64,000 nucleotides of DNA from Cherax quadricarinatus (taxonomy: Eukaryota > Arthropoda > Malacostraca > Decapoda > Parastacidae). A program made the translations under genes and the position numbers. The stretch is taken from the NCBI RefSeq assembly GCF_038502225.1, contig NC_091292.1, positions 102,725,128 to 102,789,127 of the forward strand, written 5' to 3'. Below, piece by piece: positions 21,301-30,464 of this stretch (the stretch's first letter is position 1; each line of letters opens with the position of its first letter). The notes under the pieces were generated by a model. That model ran no database searches, was not told the DNA's origin, and worked only from the letters and a program-made list of their open reading frames with translations.

Positions 21301-22938
21301 TTGAAAGCTAGATATACGGGACCTATGCAGATTGTAAGTAGATTATCTGATTTAAATTATGTGGTAGCTCCCATTGATAAGACCTCAAAAACAAAAACTT
21401 ACCACATTAATCAAATCAAGGCCTTTTATACACCAGATAAAGTCCCAGTAATGACTCTGTCCTCTACCTCTGAGGACGACTCTGACTCTTTGCACTCTAT
21501 CTCTGAAATTAATACTAAACTTTCAAATTCTGTCCTCCTCAAGGATCCTAGCCCTTTAATGGCTGGATTATCTGAAATACAAGCAACCAATTTAACTGAG
21601 CTTCTACAGTCATATCCTAATATTTTTTCGGATGTGCCGAAAAAATGTACGTTAGGTTACCATGATGTAGATGTGGGAAAATCTAAACCAATTAAACTCT
21701 CCCCCTACAGAGCTAATCCTGAAAAGCAAAGGCTACTTCAGCAGGAAGTAGACTTCTTGTTAGAACATGGTTTAGTGGAGGAGTCATCTAGTCCATGGGC
21801 TTCACCGTGCATCCTAGTAAAGAAGGCTGATGGAGGGTTTCGTATGTGCACAGACTACCGTAAAGTGAACGAGGTCACAATTACAGATGCTTACCCTCTT
21901 CCTCGTCTGGATGACGTAATTGACTTTGTGGGTAAGGCTACTTTTGTGTCCAAATTAGATCTCCTTAAAGGTTACTATCAGGTACCTTTGACAGATAAGG
22001 CGAAGGAAATCTCTGCCTTCGTGATTCCAGGAGGTCATTATCAGTATACAGTTACCCCCTTCGGAATGAAAAATTCCCCCTCTTCATTCCAGAAACTCAT
22101 CCATCAGGCTATTAAAGGACTTGAAGGCACGGCAGCATACCTAGATGATATTGTTGTGGTGTCTGATACTTGGGATCAACACCTACTTAGACTTAAAGCT
22201 CTGTTTGAGACCTTTAAGAATTCCCAATTAACAGTTAATTTATCTAAATCTTCCTTTGGCCAGGCCACTATCACTTTTCTAGGCCATGAAGTAGGTAGTG
22301 GTAATGTTGCACCTAAACTTGCTAAAGTTCTTTCGATTAAAGATTATCCAGTTCCTCATGATAGGAAATCTCTTCAACGTTTCCTAGGCATGATAGGATT
22401 TTACAGAAGATTCTGTAAGAATTTCTCAGATATTGTAGCCCCTCTTACCTCTCTTACCAGTCATAAAGTTCCCTTTAATTGGACGTCAGATTGTAACACT
22501 GCTTTTAATAAAGCAAAAAGATTATTGTGCTCTGCACCCATTCTCCTGTCTCCAGACTTCTCCAAACCTTTTTCATTACAGGTTGATGCTTGTGAGTCTG
22601 GGGTTGGGGCAGTACTATTACAAATCGGGAACAAGGAGTTGCAGCCTGTAGCATACTTTTCAGCCAAGTTCCAGCCACATCAGAGAGCTTACTCTACCAT
22701 TGAAAAAGAAGCCCTCGCGCTGGTAATGGCTTTGGAGCATTTCGATGTTTATGTGGGCCAGACATCGCAGGTGGTCACAGTCTACAGTGATCACAACCCG
22801 TTAGTCTATCTCCAAGCCATGAAGAATCACAACACAAGGCTTATGCGTTGGACGCTCAGGCTGCAGCCCTACAATATCAGAATTCATTTTATTGCCGGCA
22901 AAGAAAATGTGTTGGCAGACTCTTTGTCAAGAGTCTAG
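18340..22938 (+). CDS. Gag-Pro-Int-RT-RNaseH polyprotein of Gmr1-like gypsy element
   Basis: Single intact frame of 1532 residues. Approximate order: Gag; CCHC knuckle CFRCNKVGHISSNC (~399-412); aspartic protease DTGAYCSLV (~463); integrase zinc-binding segment (GGHLGITKTLYR... CRECQQVGK, ~697-740); integrase DDE residues in IIDCVGPLP, QSDQGTNFTA and GALERFHQ (~764, 825, 860); GPY/F-like tail (RYTGPMQIVSRL); RT with KLDLLKGYYQ and active site YLDDIVVV (~1267); RNase H with LQVDACESGVGAVLL and ENVLADSLSRV at the end. In ordinary gypsy elements integrase follows RNase H; here it precedes RT. All catalytic motifs look intact. Fusion of gag and pol in one frame means no frameshift is needed for Pol. 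Confidence 0.95.
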   Translation: MPPRRVRRLVSAYTLHNLPKLSLQRCWQIARSIGIPYKRTLTAAQLRSLIADILIEEEMAHQTPPSTGARAKTTMFSHEEDDIPTEQNGQYSAAGLSQGESASLALELAKINLEQTREQRAFAREEFDRERERRQFSHSVNDFSLQKAVQLVPRFNEAEPEQFFESFENQARALRWPEQHWAALVHTALLGKAQEFTSVLTDAEFSDYQVVKTTVLGAYTCIPAKYRKTFKLNRRQLGQSLVDFVRQQTKAFTSWYKASGVSNFEELVQLILIDNLLESVGPEVRVFLQDRDLTTALEAARLADTFETNRSLSERSCLSFQQSGVSRDRQHWRMKCQPEGERLRHPNKSPGEPRFSTYGPPAERQTTYGASRQQYPERHQPERHHLQRHQGVKGKPVVCFRCNKVGHISSNCPQKPQPIGKISNIPSNMSPREVEKGMAPYYCESLISLQENSEPTKVNTFRDTGAYCSLVREGILPLSENTSLNSSVLLEAYGGTIYSVPLHKIYVQCKYYTGYLTVGISKGFPMKNAMLLLGNNITTVTSCPEPIMINASPVLAITRATSQGLSGENVDLSLDDSDLGIATLFYETHRPESRKSSEQTPIKPSYSQVAGLPDVSVSMPEGLSFREEQRKDPSLKFAFEAAMGKSSWGHPVKYEVKNDYLVCTETGKEIEGRQLYDRLVVPTKYRPQILNIAHNTSSGGHLGITKTLYRITKEFYWPKLKKDVKNHIRCCRECQQVGKPGHSIKPAPLQPIPADGEPFADLIIDCVGPLPKSKSGNQYLFTIMDKVTRYPEAIPMRSINTKAILKALTKFISCFGIPKTIQSDQGTNFTAKAFREVLTRLGIIHNLSTAYHPQSQGALERFHQTLKTMMRSFCMHFPTDWDESLPLLLFSVRETVQESTGYSPFELIFGHNVRGPLRVLKEGWMGEDVSSALYNPSSRLQVARELATANLKTAQSKMKQRYDRSAQFRSFHPGDKVLVQEPIPGHTLKARYTGPMQIVSRLSDLNYVVAPIDKTSKTKTYHINQIKAFYTPDKVPVMTLSSTSEDDSDSLHSISEINTKLSNSVLLKDPSPLMAGLSEIQATNLTELLQSYPNIFSDVPKKCTLGYHDVDVGKSKPIKLSPYRANPEKQRLLQQEVDFLLEHGLVEESSSPWASPCILVKKADGGFRMCTDYRKVNEVTITDAYPLPRLDDVIDFVGKATFVSKLDLLKGYYQVPLTDKAKEISAFVIPGGHYQYTVTPFGMKNSPSSFQKLIHQAIKGLEGTAAYLDDIVVVSDTWDQHLLRLKALFETFKNSQLTVNLSKSSFGQATITFLGHEVGSGNVAPKLAKVLSIKDYPVPHDRKSLQRFLGMIGFYRRFCKNFSDIVAPLTSLTSHKVPFNWTSDCNTAFNKAKRLLCSAPILLSPDFSKPFSLQVDACESGVGAVLLQIGNKELQPVAYFSAKFQPHQRAYSTIEKEALALVMALEHFDVYVGQTSQVVTVYSDHNPLVYLQAMKNHNTRLMRWTLRLQPYNIRIHFIAGKENVLADSLSRV

Positions 22939-23224
22939 TTTATTATTTTATTTAGGTTAGGATGTATTTGTGGTAACCCCTTTCAAGCTCTTTTTTTTAT
23001 CCCCTGATGTGGGGGTTTTTTTTAGTGAGGGGATGCGGGCTACCGTCCGCCTGTATCTTGGACCTATGCTAGCCTGTCTGACTGCTGTCTCACTCTAAGT
23101 TTAGGGTTTGGCTTTTGGTCACTAGGAAAGCTGAGCTCTATCTAAGAGTTGGATGGTGGAGAGGATAGGCGGTCCCATTATTTTGTGCCATGGCGGCACG
23201 GTTACCACTGGGAGGTGGCAGCCT

Positions 23225-23251
23225 AATCCTGAGCCTTCTCGGGGGTGGGGG
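23225..23251 (+). promoter_or_regulatory. Polypurine tract region of the gypsy element
   Basis: A G-rich run, CGGGGGTGGGGG, lies directly before the 3' LTR's TGTGGCATG, the position where plus-strand priming occurs in LTR elements. It is interrupted by one T. Confidence 0.55.
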
Positions 23252-23675
23252 TGTGGCATGCAAAGAGTACGTAACCTTTATTCGGCGCATGGACACACCC
23301 TCATTTACAGGCTATCTCCCCCAACCAGCGAACCAGGTTGCTAAGAGTTGATGATGGGGCCCCATCGTTCAACTAGTGACCAGGTTCTAGCCAATAAGAA
23401 GGTGGGATTGACAATCGCAGAGGTTATGTGGATACCGCTCTCCTGTCTGCCCTTGTCATTCCCACTCTAGAGCTGGTTGAAGCACGGTCTGCTATCTTGT
23501 GGCTTCTATTTCTGCCTTGCTTACCGTGGAGTGCACTATATTTATCACTGTACATAGTGTACATATTGCTGTTATAATTGGTGAAGGATAATATAAGTCT
23601 AAACTTTTTCTGCTGTGTTTATTTGCTCCCATTACACCTGGGATAACAGGCCCTTTGAAATCCTAGGATGTAATA
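23252..23675 (+). repeat. 3' LTR of the gypsy element
   Basis: 424 bp, TGTGGCATGC to TGTAATA. It differs from the 5' LTR at about one base (GCAGAGG here, GCGGAGG there). It is followed by the target duplication CAGGT and then by satellite. Confidence 0.95.
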
Positions 23676-25154
23676 CAGGTACTGTGAGGCCCCTGGGCTA
23701 CAGGTACTGTGAGGCTCCTGGGCTACAGGTACTGTGAGGCTCCTGGGCTACAGGTACTGTGAAGCTCCTGGGCTACAGGTACTGTGAGGCCCCTGGGCTA
23801 CAGGTACTGTGAGACTCCTGGACTACAAGTACTGTGAGGCTCCTGGACTACAAGTACTGTGAGGCTCCTGTGCTACAGATACTGTGAGGCTCCTGGGCTA
23901 CAGGTACTGTGAGGCTCCTGGGCTACAGGTACTCTGAGGCTCCTGGGCTACAGGTACTGTGAGGCTCCTGGGCTACAGGTACTGTGAGGCTCCTGGGCTA
24001 CAGGTACTGTGAGGCTCCTGGGCTACAGGTACTGTGAGGCTCCTGGGCTACAGGTACTGTGAGGCTCCTGGGCTACAGGTACTGTGAGGCTCCTGGGCTA
24101 CAGGTACTGTGGGGCTCGTGGGCTACAGATACTGTGAGGCTCCTGGGCTACAGGTATTGTGAGGCTCCTGGGCTACAGATACTGTGCGGCTCCTGGGCTA
24201 CAGGTACTGTGAGGCTCCTGGGCTACAGGTACTGTGAGGCTCCTGGGCTACAGGTACTGTGAGGCTCCTGGGCTACAGATACTGTGCGGCTCCTGGGCTA
24301 CAGGTACTGTGAGGCTCCTGGGCTACAGGTACTGTGAGGCTCCTGGGCTACAGGTACTGTGAGGCTCCTGGGCTACAGATACTCTGCGGCTCCTGGGCTA
24401 CAGGTACTGTGAGGCTCCTGGGCTACAGGTACTGTGAGGCTCCTGGGCTACAGGTACTGTGAGGCTCCTGGGCTACAGATACTGTGCGGCTCCTGGGCTA
24501 CAGGTACTGTGAGGCTCCTGGGCTACAGGTACTGTGAGGCTCCTGGGCTACAGGTACTGTGAGGCTCCTGGGCTACAGATACTCTGCGGCTCCTGGGCTA
24601 CAGGTACTGTGAGGCTCCTGGGCTACAGGTACTGTGAGGCTCCTGGGCTACAGGTACTGTGAGGCTCCTGGGCTACAGATACTCTGCGGCTCCTGGGCTA
24701 CAGGTACTGTGAGGCTCCTGGGCTACAGGTACTCTGAGGCTCCTGGGCTACAGGTACTGTGAGGCTCCTGGGCTACAGATACTGTGAGGCTCCTGGGCTA
24801 CAGGTACTGTGAGGCTCCTGGGCTACAGATACTGTGAGGCTCCTGGGCTACAGGTACTGTGAGGCTCCTGGGCTACAGGTACTGTGAGGCTCCTGGGCTA
24901 CAGATACTGTGAGGCCCCTGGGCTACAGGTACTGTGAGGCTCCTGGGCTACAGGTACTGTGAGGCCCCTGGGCTACAGGTACTGTGAGGCTCCTGGGCTA
25001 CAGGTACTGTGAAGCTCCTGGGCTACAGGTACTGTGAGGCCCCTGGGCTACAGGTACTGTGAGACTCCTGGACTACAAGTACTGTGAGGCTCCTGGACTA
25101 CAAGTACTGTGAGGCTCCTGTGCTACAGATACTGTGAGGCTCCTGGGCTACAGG
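23676..25154. repeat. 25-bp satellite array, middle block with 100-bp and 1250-bp higher-order periods
   Basis: Same monomer as 9714-11786. The variant CAGATACTSTGCGG recurs at exactly 100-bp steps from 24181 to 24681. A longer set of variants (GAAGCTCC, GAGACTCCTGGACTACAAG, CTGTGCTACAGAT) appears at 23761-23880 and again at 25011-25130, 1250 bp apart. Confidence 0.97.
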
Positions 25155-28100
25155 TACCTGGAGTTTACCTGGAGAGAGTTCCGGGGGTCAACGCCCCCGC
25201 GGCCCGGTCTGAGACCAGGCCTCCTGGTGGATCAGAGCCTGATCAACCAGGCTGTTGCTGCTGGCTGCACGCAAACCAACATACGAGCTACAGCCCGGCT
25301 GATCAGGAACTGACTTTAGGTGCTTGTCCAGTGCCAGCTTGAAGACTGCCAGGGGTCTGTTGGTAATCCCCCTTATGTGTGCTGGGAGGCAGTTGAACAG
25401 TCTCGGGCCCCTGACACTTATTGTATGGTCTCTTAACGTGCTAGTGACACCCCTGCTTTTCATTGGGGGGATGGTGCATCGTCTGCCAAGTCTTTTGCTT
25501 TCGTAATGAGTGATTTTCGTGTGCAAGTTCGGTACTAGTCCCTCTAGGATTTTCCAGGTGTATATAATCATGTATCTCTCCCTCCTGCGTTCCAGGGAAT
25601 ACAGGTTTAGGAACCTCAAGCGCTCCCAATAATTGAGGTGTTTTATCTCCGTTATGCGCGCCGTGAAAGTTCTCTGTACATTTTCTAGGTCGGCAATTTC
25701 ACCTGCCTTGAAAGGTGCTGTTAGTGTGCAGCAATATTCCAGCCTAGATAGAACAAGTGACCTGAAGAGTGTCATCATGGGCTTGGCCTCCCTAGTTTTG
25801 AAGGTTCTCATTATCCATCCTGTCATTTTTCTAGCAGATGCGATTGATACAATGTTATGGTCCTTGAAGGTGAGATCCTCCGACATGATCACTCCCAGGT
25901 CTTTGACGTTGGTGTTTCGCTCTATTTTGTGGCCAGAATTTGTTTTGTACTCTGATGACGATTTAATTTCCTCATGTTTACCATATCTGAGTAATTGAAA
26001 TTTCTCATCGTTGAACTTCATATTGTTTTCTGCAGCCCACTGAAAGATTTGGTTGATGTCTGCCTGGAGCTTTGCAGTGTCTGCAATGGAAGACACTGTC
26101 ATGCAGATTCGGGTGTCATCTGCAAAGGAAGACACGGTGCTGTGGCTGACATCCTTGTCTATGTCGGATATAAGGATGAGGAACAAGATGGGAGCGAGTA
26201 CTGTGCCTTGTGGAACAGAGCTTTTCACCGTAGCTGCCTCGGACTTTACTCTGTTGACGACTACTCTCTGTGTTCTGTTAGTGAGGAAATTATAGATCCA
26301 TCGACCGACTTTTCCTGTTATTCCTTTAGCACGCATTTTGTGCGCTATTACGCCATGGTCACACTTGTCGAAGGCTTTTGCAAAGTCTGTATATATTACA
26401 TCTGCATTCTTTTTGTCTTCTAGTGCATTTAGGACCTTGTCGTAGTGGTCCAATAGTTGAGACAGACAGGAGCGACCTGTTCTAAACCCATGTTGCCCTG
26501 GGTTGTGTAACTGATGGGTTTCTAGATGCGTGGTGATCTTGCTTCTTAGGACCCTTTCAAAGATTTTTATGATATGGGATGTTAGTGCTATTGGTCTGTA
26601 GTTCTTTGCTGTTGCTTTACTGCCCCCTTTGTGGAGTGGGGCTATGTCTGTTGTTTTTAGTAACTGTGGGACGACCCCCGTGTCCATGCTCCCTCTCCAT
26701 AGGATGGAAAAGGCTCGTGATAGGGGCTTCTTGCAGTTCTTGATGAACACAGAGTTCCATGAGTCTGGCCCTGGGGCAGAGTGCATGGGCATGTCATTTA
26801 TCGCCTGTTCGAAGTCATTTGGCGTCAGGATAACATCGGATAGGCTTGTGTTAATCAAATTTTGTGGCTCTCTCATAAAAAATTCATTTTGATCTTCGAC
26901 TCTCAGTCTGGTTAGCGGCTTGCTAAAAACTGAGTCATATTGGGACTTGAGTAGCTCACTCATTTCCTTGCTGTCATCTGTGTAGGACCCATCTTGTTTA
27001 AGTAGGGGCCCAATACTGGACGTTGTTCTCGATTTTGATTTGGCATAGGAGAAGAAATACTTTGGGTTTCTTTCGATTTCATTTATGGCTTTTAGTTCTT
27101 CCCGCGATTCCTGACTCCTAAAGGATTCTTTTAGCTTAAGTTCGATGCTTGCTATTTCTCTGACCAGTGTCTCCCTGCGCATTTCAGATATATTGACCTC
27201 TTTTAGCCGCTCTGTTATTCTTTTCCGTCGCCTGTAAAGGGAGCGCCTGTCTCTTTCTATTTTACATCTACTCCTCCTTTTTCTTAGAGGAATAAGCCTT
27301 GTGCATACATCGAGTGCCACCGAGTTAATCTGTTCTAGGCATAAGTTTGGGTCTGTGTTGCTTAGTATATCTTCCCAGCTTATATCGGTTAGGACTTGGT
27401 TTACTTGGTCCCACTTTATGTTTTTGTTATTGAAGTTGAATTTGGTGAATGCTCCCTCGTGACTAGTCTCATTTTGTCGGTCTGGGGCTCCACGCATACA
27501 TGTCTGAACCTCAATTATGTTGTGATCTGAGTATATTGTTTTTGATATGGTGACATTTCTTATCAGATCATCATTGTTAGTGAATATGAGGTCTAGTGTA
27601 TTCTCCAGTCTAGTAGGCTCTATTATTTGCTGGTTTAAATTGAATTTTGTGCAGAGATTTAAAAGCTCGTGTGAGTGTGAGTTTTCATCAGAGCTGCCTC
27701 CTGGTGTTATTTCTGCAACAATATTATTTGCTATATTCCTCCATTTTAGGTGCCTTAAGTTGAAATCCCCCAGGAGCAAGATGTTGGGTGCAGGAGCTGG
27801 AAGATTTTCCAGACAGTGGTCAATTTTTAACAGCTGTTCCTGGAATTGCTGGGAAGTTGCATCCGGAGGCTTGTAGACTACCACAATGACTAGGTTTTGG
27901 TTCTCGACCTTTACTGCTAAAACTTCCACTACATCATTTGAGGCATTAAGCAGTTCTGTGCAAACAAGTGACTCTGCAATGTACAGGCCAACCCCCCCCC
28001 TTTTGCCTGTTCACTCTGTCACATCTGTATAGGTTGTAACCTGGGATCCATATTTCGTTGTCCAAGTGATCCTTTATGTGGGTCTCAGTGAAAGCCGCGA

Positions 28101-28283
28101 ACATTGCCTTTGCCTCTGCAAGCAGTCCACGGATGAAAGGTATTTTGTTGTTTGTTGCTGGCTTTAGACCCTGTATATTTGCAAAGAAGAATGTTATCGG
28201 ACTGGTGGTATTGTTGGTACTGGGGGGGGATTTTTTTTCCGGCATTAGTATCTGTATCTGTTGGTTTGGAGTGGAGGCCATCG
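25155..28283 (-). mobile_element. CR1-group LINE copy 1 in the satellite
   Basis: Nearly full ORF2 (25188-27929, with the N-terminal part at 27946-28281 in another frame). It encodes an endonuclease (LLLGDFNLRHLKW, YSDHNIIEV) and RT (HSAPGPDSWNSVFIK, TDFAKAFDKCDHG, SVPQGTVLAP, SFADDTRI). The frame break lies in a run of nine C; the copy at 36.5 kb has eleven. The 3' end is a TACCTGGAGTTTACCTGGAG repeat on the plus strand. The copy lacks ORF1 and inserted with no or a minimal target duplication (the satellite reads CAGGTA on the left and CTGTGAGG on the right). Confidence 0.92.
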
Positions 28284-28820
28284 ACTGTGAGGCTCCTGGG
28301 CTACAGGTACTCTGAGGCTCCTGGGCTACAGGTACTGTGAGGCTCCTGGGCTACAGGTACTGTGAGGCTCCTGGGCTACAGGTACTGTGAGGCTCCTGGG
28401 CTACAGATACTGTGCGGCTCCTGGGCTACAGGTACTGTGAGGCTCCTGGGCTACAGGTACTGTGAGGCTCCTGGGCTACAGGTACTGTGAGGCTCCTGGG
28501 CTACAGATACTCTGCGGCTCCTGGGCTACAGGTACTGTGAGGCTCCTGGGCTACAGGTACTCTGAGGCTCCTGGGCTACAGGTACTGTGAGGCTCCTGGG
28601 CTACAGATACTGTGAGGCTCCTGGGCTACAGATACTGTGAGGCTCCTGGGCTACAGGTACTGTGAGGCTCCTGGGCTACAGGTACTCTGAGGCTCCTGGG
28701 CTACAGGTACTGTGAGGCTCCTGGGCTACAGGTACTGTGAGGCTCCTGGGCTACAGATACTGTGAGGCCCCTGGGCTACAGGTACTGTGAGGCTCCTGGG
28801 CTACAGGTACTCTGAGGCCC
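28284..28820. repeat. 25-bp satellite array, right block
   Basis: Same monomer and variants as the other two blocks, about 21 copies. It ends in GAGGCCCC|AGTGATATTTTC, where unique sequence resumes. The left edge of the whole array reads TTTTGTAGGCCCC, so the array is framed by AGGCCCC on both sides. Confidence 0.97.
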
Positions 28821-28989
28821 CAGTGATATTTTCAAAAGGAAAAAAAAATAATCACAACAGTCAACAATTCATCATATACGTGATGTAAAAACACACTATA
28901 ATTATAAACTTACAACAGTAACTCGAAACACTTTTCTCTTAATCTCTGGAGACCCTCCAGCTGGTGGAGGCCCCTGGGATGCAACCCAC

Positions 28990-29125
28990 AATTAATGTTT
29001 TTAGTATAATCACGGAGAAATGATAAACCCATAGGCACCACATTGAGTCTGGAGAATGAGACAACCAGGTTTGATTCAGGGAAGAAAATACCTCTAATTC
29101 CTTGTATTAATGAGTTCTTCATCGG
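28990..29125 (-). mobile_element. Old SINE fragment, same type as 40405-40570
   Basis: Shares TAATCA/AAACCCATAGG, CAACCAGGTTTGATTC and GGAAGAAAATACCTCTAATTCC with the fragment at 5.2-5.3 kb. Diverged; boundaries approximate. Confidence 0.4.
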
Positions 29126-29604
29126 CGTGGTCAGCTATCAAAACTTTGGGGGCCCAGTCCCTGGACCCATTACGTACCTCTGTAATCTGTAAATACCTTC
29201 GTAACTTGTCATGATTGTGACCAGACCTACCTGGAGTTCATTACCTTTGTAAATTGTGAGTTCATTACCTTTGTAAATTGTGAGTTCATTACCTCTGTAA
29301 CTTGCTCACCTATCAAAACTTTGGAGTCCAGTCCCTGGACCAATTATGTACCTCTGTAATCTTTTGACTACCGCCCACAGGATGGGTATAGGGTGCATAA
29401 TAAACATATTAAACTAACTAAGGCACTTAGAATAAGTCATACAAATATGATCAAGTAGTGGCAGGCAGATATTAGAGAAGCTGAGACATGAGTCCAGTGT
29501 TGCTCAAGCCAACATAATTCATGTTAAGTAACTTGAGCCACCAATATATTACATAATACCATAGTTTATGCCATAATACATACATGCACCAACATAATGC
29601 ATAT
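29126..29604. repeat. Local short repeats, otherwise unassigned
   Basis: A 24-bp unit GAGTTCATTACCTTTGTAAA occurs about three times at 29233-29304. A block beginning CTATCAAAACTTTGG and ending GTACCTCTGTAATC occurs at both ends (about 29133 and 29310). No gene seen. Confidence 0.7.
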
Positions 29605-29605
29605 T

Positions 29606-29992
29606 GATACATAAGAGCAAGTAAGCTTACTGGCCCTTGCTAGACAAGTCTAACTCACACTCACCCATACTAGGTCATGTGTCCGTCTGACCTACATTTA
29701 AAGCTACCCAAAGTTCTCGCCTCATTAACGCTACCAGGAAGTTTGTTCTACTCATCTACAACTCCATTGCCAAACCAGTGCTTCCCAATATCATTTGTAA
29801 GTCTAAATTTCTTCATCTTGATCTTTTGCTGCGAATCCTGTCTTGGATATTTTTAACGCCCTGTTTATTTTTTTTTTTTACATCGGTACACTTCAGTCAT
29901 ATCTCCACTAATTCAATATCTTTCCAGAGAGTGCAAATTCGGTGCCTCCAATCTGTCTTCATAAGAAAGTCTTTTATATACATGGAATCATC
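29606..29992 (-). mobile_element. Diverged CR1 3'-end fragment
   Basis: Matches, with many differences, the C-terminal coding and 3' part of the CR1 at 44.6 kb: CTTACTGGCCC, CTAACTCACACTCACCCA, TTTAAAGCTACCC, AAACCAGTGCTTCCC. It is a 5'-truncated old copy, followed by a scrap of SINE body (CAGAATAACCCAACAAAGTCAG) up to about 30050. Confidence 0.75.
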
Positions 29993-30054
29993 ATCATCAT
30001 CCTCTGTATATTTTCCCACTCAGAATAACCCAACAAAGTCAGTGCGGGAGATTG

Positions 30055-30464
30055 CAACTCAATTACTATAGATTTTTTAAATGGTAAAAAGATATAAATT
30101 TTTTTATATCGTACTCCATACTGTATTGTGTATATTAACTATATGATGTAATTGAAAAATATAAAATGACCAATATTTCTTTCTAGTGATGTAACAATGC
30201 TCATTGGGGTCTGACAGACCCATTGCAATCAATTAGTTATTGCCTTATTAATCTTAAAATAGGCTTAAGTTTGCCCGAAATACTCTGCATGTTAAGGGGC
30301 TATTTGCACGCACAACTAAATGTCATTCACCCTTGTACAAACGTTGTATCATGTTGAAATGAAGAATCTCTAGATGACCTCTAGATGAGCTGCGGGCGCA
30401 CAATATAGTCGCTCAGGCGACGCAACTAACTTGTCATTCCGACACCGGAGACTCTCTATTATAT
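30055..30464. other. Unassigned stretch
   Basis: AT-rich in the first half and more balanced near 30390-30460. No recognisable gene or repeat. Confidence 0.4.

Larger units (their letters stand above)
11787..23675 (+). mobile_element. Gypsy-class LTR retrotransposon, Gmr1-like, with nested Tx1 LINE
   Basis: An LTR element inserted in the satellite, with 5-bp target duplication CAGGT at 11782-11786 and 23676-23680. Both LTRs are 424 bp once the 5799-bp LINE in the 5' LTR is removed. One long gag-pol frame (18340-22938) has domain order Gag, protease, integrase, RT, RNase H. That order is typical of Ty1/copia and, among gypsy elements, of the Gmr1 group. There is no env-like frame. The LTRs differ at about one position, so insertion was recent. 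It is structurally complete apart from the LTR interruption. Confidence 0.93.

Noticed and set aside
18340..22938. Endogenous retrovirus or errantivirus
   Set aside because: No env-like frame between RNase H and the 3' LTR (only about 300 bp), so it is treated as a plain LTR retrotransposon.
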